This document shows, piece by piece, positions 7,307-15,617 of a stretch of 64,000 nt of DNA. Origin of the DNA: Streptomyces sp. A0642. GTDB lineage: Bacteria > Actinomycetota > Actinomycetes > Streptomycetales > Streptomycetaceae. The stretch's first letter is position 1, and each line of letters starts with the position of its first letter. The stretch covers positions 1 to 64,000 of the forward strand of contig NZ_SSBL01000027.1 of assembly GCF_004795105.1 (NCBI RefSeq). The letters run 5' to 3'. The translations under genes were made by a program, and so were the position numbers. The notes under the pieces were generated by a model. The model was not told the origin of the DNA and ran no database searches. It worked only from the letters and a program-made list of their open reading frames with translations.

Positions 7307-9415
7307 ATGACCCCCATGACGAACGGGGTGGACGTGCGCACGGCTGCGGCCGAGTTCGACCGGAGCGCCGTGGCGGACGCCGCGTCGGCTGCCGAGGACG
7401 AGCGCAAGCAGGTGCTGTCCCAGTTTCCGTTGGAGGACTGGGCGGAGCTGCCGCTGGAGCGCTACGCCCTCGGACAGGCCGCGCCGCCCGGAGCGGGGCC
7501 GACATACTGCCGGCTGATGGAGTTCGGCACTCCGCACCTGGGCAGCATCAAGGGCGGAAGTGCCGCGAAGCACATCATGTACCACCACGTCTCCGGGGAG
7601 TGGCGGCTGGCCGCGCCCCTGCGTGGTATGGACCCACAGGACGCCTGGGCGGAACTGCGCGGACAGTTCGTCCGGGCTTTCGACACCCTCGGGTCAGGGG
7701 ACTTCGAGGCGCTGGACGACCTCGAAGTACTGCGATACGGACCGACGTTGGTGACGAAGTCGCTGGCCACCTACTTCCCGCAGCACTTCCTGCCGATCTA
7801 CGCGGGAGAGCACCTGCGCCGGTTCGTCGCCCTGCTGGGCGGTTCGACGCAAGGTGATGTTCCGGCCTGGGGGAGCAATCGTCGGCTGCTGGAACTGGTC
7901 CGCTCTCGCGTGGAGTTCGAGGGCTGGACCAGGCACGAAGTGATGCATTTCCTCTACGCGCACTTCGATCCGCGGTCCAAGCAGCGCACCGTCTGGAAGA
8001 TCGCGCCCGGCGAGCGCGGCCGGCTGTGGGAGGAGTGCCGCGCGGGAGGAGTCATCCGGGTCGGATGGGACCAGCTCGGAGACCTCGGCCTCTACCAGAG
8101 CGACACCGATCTCAAGCAGGCCCTGGACAGGAACTGGCCCCGTAGGAGCGGGGGCAGCCTGACCCTCGCGCGCCGACTGATGGCCTTCCGTGACCTGGAG
8201 GATGGCGACCGGATCGTGGCCAACCGAGGTACGGACGAGGTCCTGGCCATCGGCACGGTCAACGGGAGTTACCGCTTCGAAGCGGACCGGCCCGAGTTCC
8301 AGCACGTCGTCTCCGTGGACTGGGATCTCTCGCACGCGCGGAAGCTGTCGGAACCGAAGCAGTGGCGGTCCACCTTCGCCAAGGTCGACCCGGCCCTCTT
8401 CGCGAGGCTCATCGCACCCCAGGGCGCTTCGGGTGTGGACGTGATCCGAGCACCGCAGACCACGCCGGTCGCGCTGCCCGAGGACGTACAGGCCGTGCTG
8501 GACGCTCTGGAGCGCAAGGGGCAAGTCATTCTCCACGGGCCGCCCGGTACGGGCAAGACACGCCTCGCACTCGGCGTCGCCCTCGCCCTGGACGGCCGCG
8601 CGGACGCGCTCGGTGCCGACGCCCGTCACCGTGGCCTTACACAAGCCGAGATGTTGCACGGCGACCGGGTCAGCATGGTCACCTTCCATCCCTCCTACGG
8701 TTACGAGGACTTCGTCGAGGGATTCAAACCGGACCTGAGCGCCACCGGCCCGGGACTCACCCTCGCGCTCACGGACGGCCTGTTCCACAGCCTGTGCAGC
8801 CGTGCCGCCGCCCATCCCGACCAGACGTTCCTGCTGGTCATCGACGAGATCAACCGCGGTGACCTACCGCGTATCTTCGGCGAGTTGATCACACTCCTCG
8901 AACTCGACAAGCGGAACCTTCCGGTCGCTCTGCCCGTCAGCAAGCGACGCTTCTCCGTCCCGCCGAACGTCCGGATCATCGGCACCATGAACACCGCCGA
9001 CCGGAGCATCAGCCACCTGGACGCCGCGGTCCGCCGCCGCTTCGCCTTCCTGCCCGTAGGACCGGACCCGGACGCCGTCTCCGGAACGGTCGGCCCCCTG
9101 GACCTGGCCGCGTTCTTCGAGTCCCTCAACGGCCGTATCGCCCGTGATCTCGACGCGGACCACCAGATCGGGCATGCCTACCTGCTGCGCGACGGTGCGC
9201 CCATCGCCACCGAGGAGGACCTGGCCGCGGCCTTCCATCACGAGGTGGTCCCGCTCCTGGAGGACTACTGCCTCGGCCGGGCGGAACTGCTGCACCTCAT
9301 CCTCGGCGACCTGGTCGACGCCGACACCGGACGTGCGCGCCTCATGTCGCCGCAGGATCTGGCGGACGCGCTGGCGACCGAGTTCACCAGCGGCGCTCCC
9401 GGCCCGGATGCCTGA
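7307..9415 (+). CDS. mcrB: McrB-type AAA+ GTPase of a type IV restriction system, 702 aa
   Basis: The N-terminal ~200 residues form a conserved actinobacterial McrB leader domain (for example LVTKSLATYFPQHFLPIYAG). A PUA/EVE-like reader segment follows around residues 220-350 (GVIRVGWDQLGDLG, then FRDLEDGDRIVANRG). The AAA+ module has Walker A GPPGTGKT near residue 411 and Walker B LLVIDEINRGDLPRIFGEL near 509. The McrB signature GTMNTADRS...LDAAVRRRF lies near 560. McrB proteins form GTP-hydrolysing rings that translocate DNA and activate the McrC nuclease at modified sites. Two in-frame ATGs (7307, 7316) are possible starts and neither has a strong ribosome-binding site. The stop overlaps the McrC start by 8 bp. 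Confidence 0.9.
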   Translation: MTPMTNGVDVRTAAAEFDRSAVADAASAAEDERKQVLSQFPLEDWAELPLERYALGQAAPPGAGPTYCRLMEFGTPHLGSIKGGSAAKHIMYHHVSGEWRLAAPLRGMDPQDAWAELRGQFVRAFDTLGSGDFEALDDLEVLRYGPTLVTKSLATYFPQHFLPIYAGEHLRRFVALLGGSTQGDVPAWGSNRRLLELVRSRVEFEGWTRHEVMHFLYAHFDPRSKQRTVWKIAPGERGRLWEECRAGGVIRVGWDQLGDLGLYQSDTDLKQALDRNWPRRSGGSLTLARRLMAFRDLEDGDRIVANRGTDEVLAIGTVNGSYRFEADRPEFQHVVSVDWDLSHARKLSEPKQWRSTFAKVDPALFARLIAPQGASGVDVIRAPQTTPVALPEDVQAVLDALERKGQVILHGPPGTGKTRLALGVALALDGRADALGADARHRGLTQAEMLHGDRVSMVTFHPSYGYEDFVEGFKPDLSATGPGLTLALTDGLFHSLCSRAAAHPDQTFLLVIDEINRGDLPRIFGELITLLELDKRNLPVALPVSKRRFSVPPNVRIIGTMNTADRSISHLDAAVRRRFAFLPVGPDPDAVSGTVGPLDLAAFFESLNGRIARDLDADHQIGHAYLLRDGAPIATEEDLAAAFHHEVVPLLEDYCLGRAELLHLILGDLVDADTGRARLMSPQDLADALATEFTSGAPGPDA

Positions 9416-10658
9416 CCGCGTCCCGGTCCCTCTCGGTGAGTACGAGTCCGCCCCGCTGGAGCCCGGCCAACTCACTCCGCGGGACATAGACCGTCTGCAG
9501 GCCCTTCAGGCACGGGGCTGCCTCACCCTGAGCAGGGAGCGCACCGGCTGGCGCCTCAAGGCCGACGCGACCGTCGGCGTCCTGGTCCTGGACCGCGTCC
9601 GCGTGGTCATCTCCCCCAAGTTCGCCATTCCGGGAGAGCAGCTCATGAGCTGGCTCGCCTACGCCCTCGTTACGCCCGTCCCGGCGACGGCGAGGCGCTG
9701 GGCCACCGGCCCCGACGGTTACGCCGACCTGATTGCCGCCGCCCTGCTCGAACAGTGCGAGCGGCTGCTGCGGGAGGGCCTGCGCCGGGACTACGTACGC
9801 CGCCGAAGCGTCGACTCGGTGCTCCGGGGACGCCTGGACGTCGCCGCCCAGGCCACCCGGCGCTACGGGCAGCTGGACCAGCTACACATGCGCACCTTCG
9901 ACCGGGAGGCGGACATCTGGGACAACCGCGTTCTGGGGAGCGCGCTGAAGGTGGCACTCGGTCCGACCACCAGCCCGGACCTGGCGCGCGCCCTGCACGA
10001 CATCGCTGGCGCCTTCCCAGAGGCGCCGACCCCCGCAGCGGCGCTCCGCGCCCTGGACTGCACCCACTACACCCGCCTCAACGCCCGTTACCGCCACGCC
10101 CACACCTGGGCCCGCCTGCTGCTGCGCGGCGGGGGCGTGAGCGACCTGCTCGCCGACCAGGGCGCCACGGCGGACGGCGTCCTGCTCAGGATGCCCGCGC
10201 TCTGGGAAGCCGTCGTACGCCGTCTCGGCACCGAGGCCGTCGGCCCTCGCGGCGGCCACGCCGTACCCGGCGGAAACGGCGCCGGCATCATCGTCCGCGG
10301 AGACCTGGGCAACACCTCGACGTTCCGGCCCGACCTTCTGCTCAGCCTCCCGGCACGCGGCACGGCACACCGCAGATTGCTGCCGGTGGACGCCAAGTAC
10401 AAGCGCTACGACCGGCACGGGGTGAGCGCGGACGACGTCCACCAGCTCCTTACCTACGGCGGCGGTTACGGGCCTGCCGAAGACCCGATCGCCGTCATCG
10501 TCCACCCCCGGACGGGCGGCAACGCCCAGCGCGTCCTCCGGGTGCGGGGCCCCAACGGCCTGTTGGGCACCGTCCATGTCCTCGGCGTCGACACCCGTAC
10601 CACGCCGGAGCAGGCGACGGACTGGGTCAGTTCAGTACTCACTGAACACCCCTATTGA
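9408..10658 (+). CDS. mcrC: McrC-type nuclease subunit, 416 aa
   Basis: The start ATG lies inside the end of mcrB (8-bp overlap), giving translational coupling. The N-terminal half is the McrC interaction domain (ISPKFAIPGEQLMSWLAYAL). The C-terminal half carries a PD-(D/E)xK nuclease core: FRPDLLL (Asp near 308), then LLPVDAKYK (Asp-Ala-Lys near 328-330), then a conserved HQLLTYGGGY helix. Known role: McrC joins the McrB ring and cleaves DNA carrying modified bases such as 5-methylcytosine. With mcrB and the divergent EVE-like gene it makes a compact defence module. Streptomyces strains are known to restrict methylated DNA, which fits. Confidence 0.9.
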   Translation: MPDRVPVPLGEYESAPLEPGQLTPRDIDRLQALQARGCLTLSRERTGWRLKADATVGVLVLDRVRVVISPKFAIPGEQLMSWLAYALVTPVPATARRWATGPDGYADLIAAALLEQCERLLREGLRRDYVRRRSVDSVLRGRLDVAAQATRRYGQLDQLHMRTFDREADIWDNRVLGSALKVALGPTTSPDLARALHDIAGAFPEAPTPAAALRALDCTHYTRLNARYRHAHTWARLLLRGGGVSDLLADQGATADGVLLRMPALWEAVVRRLGTEAVGPRGGHAVPGGNGAGIIVRGDLGNTSTFRPDLLLSLPARGTAHRRLLPVDAKYKRYDRHGVSADDVHQLLTYGGGYGPAEDPIAVIVHPRTGGNAQRVLRVRGPNGLLGTVHVLGVDTRTTPEQATDWVSSVLTEHPY

Positions 10659-10954
10659 CCGTGTGGCTCCCGCACCAAGATCTCCGCCTTTTCGTCCCGA
10701 ACAGCCTCCACAAAGCCAATGAGCGTAAACGGAGTTGTGGGCGAAGAGCCCCTCACCGGAGCGATAACGCCACCGGTCATCACGTCATGGGCTCCCCTCC
10801 ACGCAGGAACTTTCTCGATGGCCACACGTCTCGAGATGCGTACGCAAATTCGAACTTCAGCAGTTGCACAACTCCGTTGACACTGCTAACGCATTCTCGC
10901 CATGATCGATTACGGCAACATGGCACCCACCCGTGCGCCACGCACCTTCGTCGC
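10659..10954. other. Intergenic region after mcrC
   Basis: About 300 bp with no supported gene. It contains a short palindrome AGTTG-CA-CAACT near 10862 followed by a TTGACA-like hexamer near 10877. No downstream intact gene in either direction uses it. Confidence 0.4.
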
Positions 10955-11720
10955 AAGCTCTGCGGGCCCTGGCACTGCGCTTCGGGGGTCGCGAGCATCG
11001 GCCCCGCGCCGGTGGTGCGGCTGCGCAGGTCGAAGCGGGAGAGCCAGCCCACGGATCGCAGCAGGGTGACCACGATCTCCTGGTCGGCGCCGGTGGCAGT
11101 CTCCGTACCGGCGAGCGCCCGCATCTCGGGCAGGCCGGGGGCGAACAGGGCGGTACGGTCCGTGCCGCGTCCGACCGCGCCGATGCCCTGCACGGGGCGG
11201 AGCCGCACACGGCCTCGTGACCCCGCTTGGTGGGAAGCGGACTGAGGTCGGGGCGTACCGGCCGTTCGATCAGGCTCCACTGGCCGTCGCCCTTCCATGT
11301 GTCCGTTCCGACGGCGGTGGGGGCGTGGAAGCGCAGCCGGTGGTCGAGCGCCGTGTTGTCGAGGGAGATGTGCCAGCGCAACAGCGGGTCGCCGGTCCAG
11401 TGCTCGACCTCGATCCGGACCGGGACGGCGGTGGTCCGCTCGCTGCGGCTCTCGCGGTCGGAGGTGATCGCGACCGGCAGGTCGAGGACCCCGTCGAGTT
11501 CGAGGACGGTGCGCACGGCCGACGTGCGGGTGCGGGAGCCGACCAGCCGGGGGGTGATCACGCTGTCACGCAGGGGCGGGTCGTAGTTGTAGGTGTCGCC
11601 GCCGTCGGTGAGCAGTCCCAGGCCCGTGAGTTCGGTGCCGTCGGCACGGGTGAGGGGCAGCGAGGCGTTGTCCGCGGCGGTGAGGTGGCCGCCGCCGGGC
11701 GAGGGAATCGTACGGGCGTG
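10955..11720 (-). pseudogene. GH38 alpha-mannosidase C-terminal relic, frameshifted
   Basis: On the minus strand, one frame from about 11720 to 11205 reads like the beta-sandwich C-terminal half of GH38 alpha-mannosidases: DGTELTGLGLLTDGGDTYNY, then VRIEVEHWTGDPLLRWHISL and DNTALDHRLRFHAP. Homology then jumps to another frame between about 11205 and 11165 and continues as TALFAPGLPEMRA, then VVTLLRSVGWLSRFDLRSR and ATPEAQCQG, near 10957. No start and no N-terminal catalytic domain are present, and at least one frameshift separates the two parts. It is a remnant of a glycan-degrading enzyme that decayed or was cut when neighbouring accessory DNA was exchanged. Confidence 0.7.
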
Positions 11721-12199
11721 GCCGCCAACACCGCCACGGCAGCGTTCAGTACGTCTTCTGGGACCGGCCCGTCGACCGCATCGCTCTCGCTCCTCCGGGG
11801 CCTGTCGCCCGTCGGGGCAATCTCTGCGTGTGCGAAACCAACGAGATGTTCGGGTCCAGGCGATCCCGCGCCATGGGTGATCTCCACGTGCGCGGAGAGG
11901 CTCCGCACCTGTGTCACTCGTAGACGGTCCGGCGCACGGCCGCTCCCGTAAGTGTTCGGATTGTCCGGGCTGCAGCGGATTCTGACGTCGTCCGCTCTGC
12001 GAAATGATCGCCCGAGACACAAGCGGCACCCTCGGCGGAGTCCAGGATGCCTGACCCGCTGAACGCACAAGCCCGTCGCCGGCAGACGGCAACGGGGCTC
12101 GCAGGATTGCAGGCGCGAACGTGTGGCTCGCGAGGGACTTTGCACCCACACCAGGTCGCGGACGAGCGACTGCGATCGCAGCCATCCCGCGCCACGACG
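11721..12199. other. Unassigned DNA between two pseudogene relics
   Basis: About 480 bp lying between the alpha-mannosidase relic and the cyanophycinase relic. Open frames exist, but none gives a recognisable protein. It probably contains the junction of the event that joined the two fragments. Confidence 0.4.
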
Positions 12200-12660
12200 C
12201 GTGCGGCTGTCGGAACTGCCGTCGCGCAGACCTTCGTAGGAATCCCCAGTGATCATGTCGGTGCCGGCCATGATCTGGGCTCCCGCGCTCGAACCCGCGA
12301 CGACGGCCCCCCGCGCGAGCTTGGCACGGATGGCCGCCAGCACCTTGGAGTCGGTTTGGGCCTCGCCGTGCATCAGGCTGGTCACATAGCGGTACTGGTC
12401 ACCGCCGCCGAGGAAGAACCCGGTCATGCCGTTGATCTGCTCGACAAGGCGGTCCGAGTCGGCGGCGGCGATGTGCTCGATGTCGACGGGGATCCACTGC
12501 GCGTCGGCCGCGCCGTGCCGAGTGAAGAGGTCGGCGCAGTAGGCGCCGTTGCAGGCGGGTTCGAGCAGGAGGCCGGATCACCGGCGTGGGGGTCCTGGCT
12601 CTCCGGTACGGAGGCGGGGGTCAGCACACCGATCCGTGCGTGGCCCTGAACCAGTAGGGC
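12200..12660 (-). pseudogene. Cyanophycinase-like (peptidase S51) relic, frameshifted
   Basis: The minus strand reads ARIGVLTPASVPESQDPHAG in one frame. After a 1-nt shift near 12550 it continues as ACNGAYCADLFTRHGAADAQ, then WIPVDIEH, GFFLGGGDQYRYV and VVAGSSAGAQIMAG. GGGDQ and the SSAGA nucleophile motif are hallmarks of peptidase family S51. Homology ends around SYEGLRDG (near 12200), well before the full length of a cyanophycinase. The frameshift and truncation make it a pseudogene. Intact relatives hydrolyse cyanophycin or similar beta-Asp-Arg polymers, often as secreted enzymes. Confidence 0.75.
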
Positions 12661-13046
12661 GCGCGCCCGGATACGCGGCGTCCCCGACATCACGGCAGCC
12701 AAAGCCGGATTACGGAAACCAGCAGGGCAATCGCGGGTCGGGTACCCGGTAAGGCGGGCCTCAGCCACGGAGAGCGCCGCGTGAGACCGCGGTTCGCCCT
12801 GACGTCCCGCCGGCCAGCGCCTTCCCGCATCGCCAGAAGGAGCCGACGCGCTGTTCGCAATGCTCCGGCGGCGTTGCCTCCCAGCAGCCCCACCCGCTCG
12901 ACCGCCCCTGTCCGCCCACATGGGTACCCCTGGCCAGTAATGCTCCAGTAACGGCCTCCTCGTAGCGTCGCGAAAAAGTCCGCTCCCCGCCCCCTGTCCG
13001 AGGGCGGTGGAGGGCGGCCTCGTACCAGCCATGGAGGAGCACTCCC
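12661..13046. other. Upstream region of secreted subtilase
   Basis: 386 bp with no supported gene. It ends in a good ribosome-binding site (GGAGG, about 12 nt before the ATG at 13047). Promoter elements were not resolved. Confidence 0.4.
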
Positions 13047-15617
13047 ATGTACCTGCCCGGACCCCCGTGGCGCGGAACTGCAGCGTGGGCGGCGGCAGCC
13101 GCGGTAACCGCGGCTGTCTTCACCGGACCCGCCCCCGCCTTCGCGCAGCCGAACAGCACTGACAGATCCTCGGTCGGTATCGTCTCCGGCGCCGTCGAGG
13201 TCGACTCCGCCGTTCTGGACACTGTGGGGAAGGGCGAGGAGTCGACGTTCTTCGTCACGCTCAAGGCTCAGGCGAATCTGTCCACCGCGCGCAGGGGACG
13301 CACGCACGCGGACAAGGCGAAGTCCGCCTTCTCCGCGCTGCGCACCGAGGCCGCCCGCAGTCAGACCTCGATCCGGTCGTTCCTGGACAAGGCCAAGGTC
13401 GGCTACGAGCCGTACTGGATCGCCAACGCCGTCAAGGTGACCGGTGACGAGAAGCTCGTCGCCGAGCTCGCCACGCGCAGCGACGTGGCAAGCATCCGCC
13501 AGGAGCGCACCTACCAGCTGGACGAGCTGGAGCAGACGGCCGTCGACGGCCCCGCGTTGGACACCGCCGCCGACCCCGAGTGGGGCGTCAAGGACATCAA
13601 AGCCGATCAGGTCTGGTCCCAGTACGACGACCGTGGTGAAGGCATCGTCATCGCCAACGTCGATTCGGGTGTCCAGTTCGACCACCCTGCGCTGGTGGGC
13701 AATTACCGCGGCAATCTGGGCGACGGCACCTACAGCCATGATTACAACTGGTTCGACGCCACGGGCGAGTGCGGCACCTCCGGAAGCCCTTGCGACAACA
13801 ACGGTCATGGCACGCACACCATGGGCACCATGGTCGGCGCCGACGGTGTGGGCGTCGCCCCCGGTGCGAAGTGGATCGCCGCCAAGGGCTGCGAGTCCAG
13901 CAGCTGTTCCGACTCCGCGCTGCTCGCCGCCGGCCAGTGGATCCTCGCGCCGACCGACCACAACGGGCTGAATCCGAAGCCCGAGCTGGCCCCGGACATC
14001 GTGAACAACTCCTGGGGCGGGGGTGACACGACCTTCTACCAGGACATCGTCGAGGCGTGGAACGCGGCTGGGATATTCGAGGCGTTCGCCGCAGGCAACG
14101 ACGGCAACGGCACGACCTGCTCGACCGCGCACGCCCCGGGTTCCCAGGCCCCGGCGTACGGAGTCGGCGCGTACGATGTAAACGGCAAGATCGCCAACTT
14201 CTCCGGCTTCGGCCCTTCGCTGGTCGACGGCTCGGCCAAGCCGAACATCTCCGCCCCTGGCGTCAACATCCGCTCGACCTGGCCGGGCAACACGTACAAG
14301 GCCATCAACGGTACGTCGATGGCGACGCCGCACGTCGCCGGCGCCGCGGCCCTGCTGTGGTCCGCCGCGCCCTCACTCATCGGCAAGATCGACGAGACCC
14401 GGGCCCTCCTGAACGACGGCGCGATCGATGTCGACGACACCCACTGCGGTGGCTCGGCCGACATGAACAACGTATGGGGTGAGGGCAAGCTCGACATCCT
14501 CGCCTCGGTCGACCTGGCCCCGCGCAGCGCGGCCACCGTGACCGGCGCCGTCACCGACAAGGCGACCGGCAAGCCGCTGTCCGGCTTCACGGTCAAGGCC
14601 CAGGCCGGCACCGCCAGGCGTTCGGTCACGACGGCCGCCGATGGCACGTACAAGCTGAACCTGAACGCGGACACGTACACGGTCGAGGTCAGTGGTTACG
14701 GCTACGCGACCGCCACCGAGCAGGGCTTCACCGTCGCCACCGGCGAGCACGTCACGAAGAACGTGGCGCTCGGCGCGGTCCCGGCGCACGCGGTCTCCGG
14801 CACCGTTCTCGATGTCACCGGCAAGCCGCTGGCGGGCGCCACCGTGCGCATCGCCGACGCTCCGGTCTCCGCCGTGACGAGCGACTCCTCCGGCAGGTTC
14901 ACCCTGCCCGAGGTCGCCGAGGGTTCGTACAGGCTCACGGCCTCACCCGCCGCCCCGATCCTGTGCAACGGCGCCTACGGCGCCGCCCTGACCGTCGACG
15001 GGAACGAAACAGTGACCGCCGCGCTCCCTGCCCGCACGGACGCCTCCGGCAACAGCTGTGCACCCGCGGCGTACTCCTGGATCGCCGGCACGACCAAGGT
15101 CGCCCTCTCCGGTGACGAGGACGTCAGGACCGTCGCCCTGCCCTTCCCGGTGAAGCTGTACGGCGTTTCCTACACGAGCGCGCACCTCACCACCAACGGT
15201 CTGGTGAACTTCCTCGAGCCGCGCCTCGGCGACTACACCAACACCGCGATTCCGGCGGCGGCCAAGCCCAACGGCATCGTGGCCCCCTTCTGGGACGACC
15301 TGGTCCTGGACAAGAAGTCGCGCGTCATGACCGCCACCACCGGTGCGGCCGGAGCGCGGAAGCTCGCCATCGTCTGGCAGGACGCGGCGTTCGCCTCCGC
15401 CACCACCACGCGGGTCACCTTCGAAGCCGTCTTCGATGAGGCCACCGGGGCGATCACCTTTCAGTACCAGGGCCTCGGCGGCGCCGCCGCCGAAGCCGGG
15501 TCGACCGCGACGGTCGGCATCGAGAACCAGTCCGGCTCGGACGCTCTGCAGTACTCGTTCAACGCGGGCGTCCTCAAGGACCAGTCCGCGATCCGCATCA
15601 CGCAGGGGAGCATCTGA
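13047..15617 (+). CDS. Secreted S8 (subtilisin-like) serine protease with carboxypeptidase-regulatory-like domains, 856 aa
   Basis: A signal peptide covers residues 1-33 (basic start, long Ala/Val core, PAFA cleavage site). A prodomain follows to about residue 180. The S8 catalytic domain has all three active-site motifs: IVIANVDSGVQFDHP (Asp), NNGHGTHTMGTM (His) and NGTSMATPHVAG (Ser). Two carboxypeptidase-regulatory-like beta-sandwiches follow (TVTGAVTDKATGKPLSG and HAVSGTVLDVTGKPLAG). A C-terminal beta-rich domain includes LTTNGLVNFLEP and IVAPFWDDLVLD. It acts outside the cell as an endopeptidase. The stop and the next ATG overlap by 1 nt (TGATG), so it is co-translated with the FG-GAP protein, which may be its partner. 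Confidence 0.9.
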   Translation: MYLPGPPWRGTAAWAAAAAVTAAVFTGPAPAFAQPNSTDRSSVGIVSGAVEVDSAVLDTVGKGEESTFFVTLKAQANLSTARRGRTHADKAKSAFSALRTEAARSQTSIRSFLDKAKVGYEPYWIANAVKVTGDEKLVAELATRSDVASIRQERTYQLDELEQTAVDGPALDTAADPEWGVKDIKADQVWSQYDDRGEGIVIANVDSGVQFDHPALVGNYRGNLGDGTYSHDYNWFDATGECGTSGSPCDNNGHGTHTMGTMVGADGVGVAPGAKWIAAKGCESSSCSDSALLAAGQWILAPTDHNGLNPKPELAPDIVNNSWGGGDTTFYQDIVEAWNAAGIFEAFAAGNDGNGTTCSTAHAPGSQAPAYGVGAYDVNGKIANFSGFGPSLVDGSAKPNISAPGVNIRSTWPGNTYKAINGTSMATPHVAGAAALLWSAAPSLIGKIDETRALLNDGAIDVDDTHCGGSADMNNVWGEGKLDILASVDLAPRSAATVTGAVTDKATGKPLSGFTVKAQAGTARRSVTTAADGTYKLNLNADTYTVEVSGYGYATATEQGFTVATGEHVTKNVALGAVPAHAVSGTVLDVTGKPLAGATVRIADAPVSAVTSDSSGRFTLPEVAEGSYRLTASPAAPILCNGAYGAALTVDGNETVTAALPARTDASGNSCAPAAYSWIAGTTKVALSGDEDVRTVALPFPVKLYGVSYTSAHLTTNGLVNFLEPRLGDYTNTAIPAAAKPNGIVAPFWDDLVLDKKSRVMTATTGAAGARKLAIVWQDAAFASATTTRVTFEAVFDEATGAITFQYQGLGGAAAEAGSTATVGIENQSGSDALQYSFNAGVLKDQSAIRITQGSI

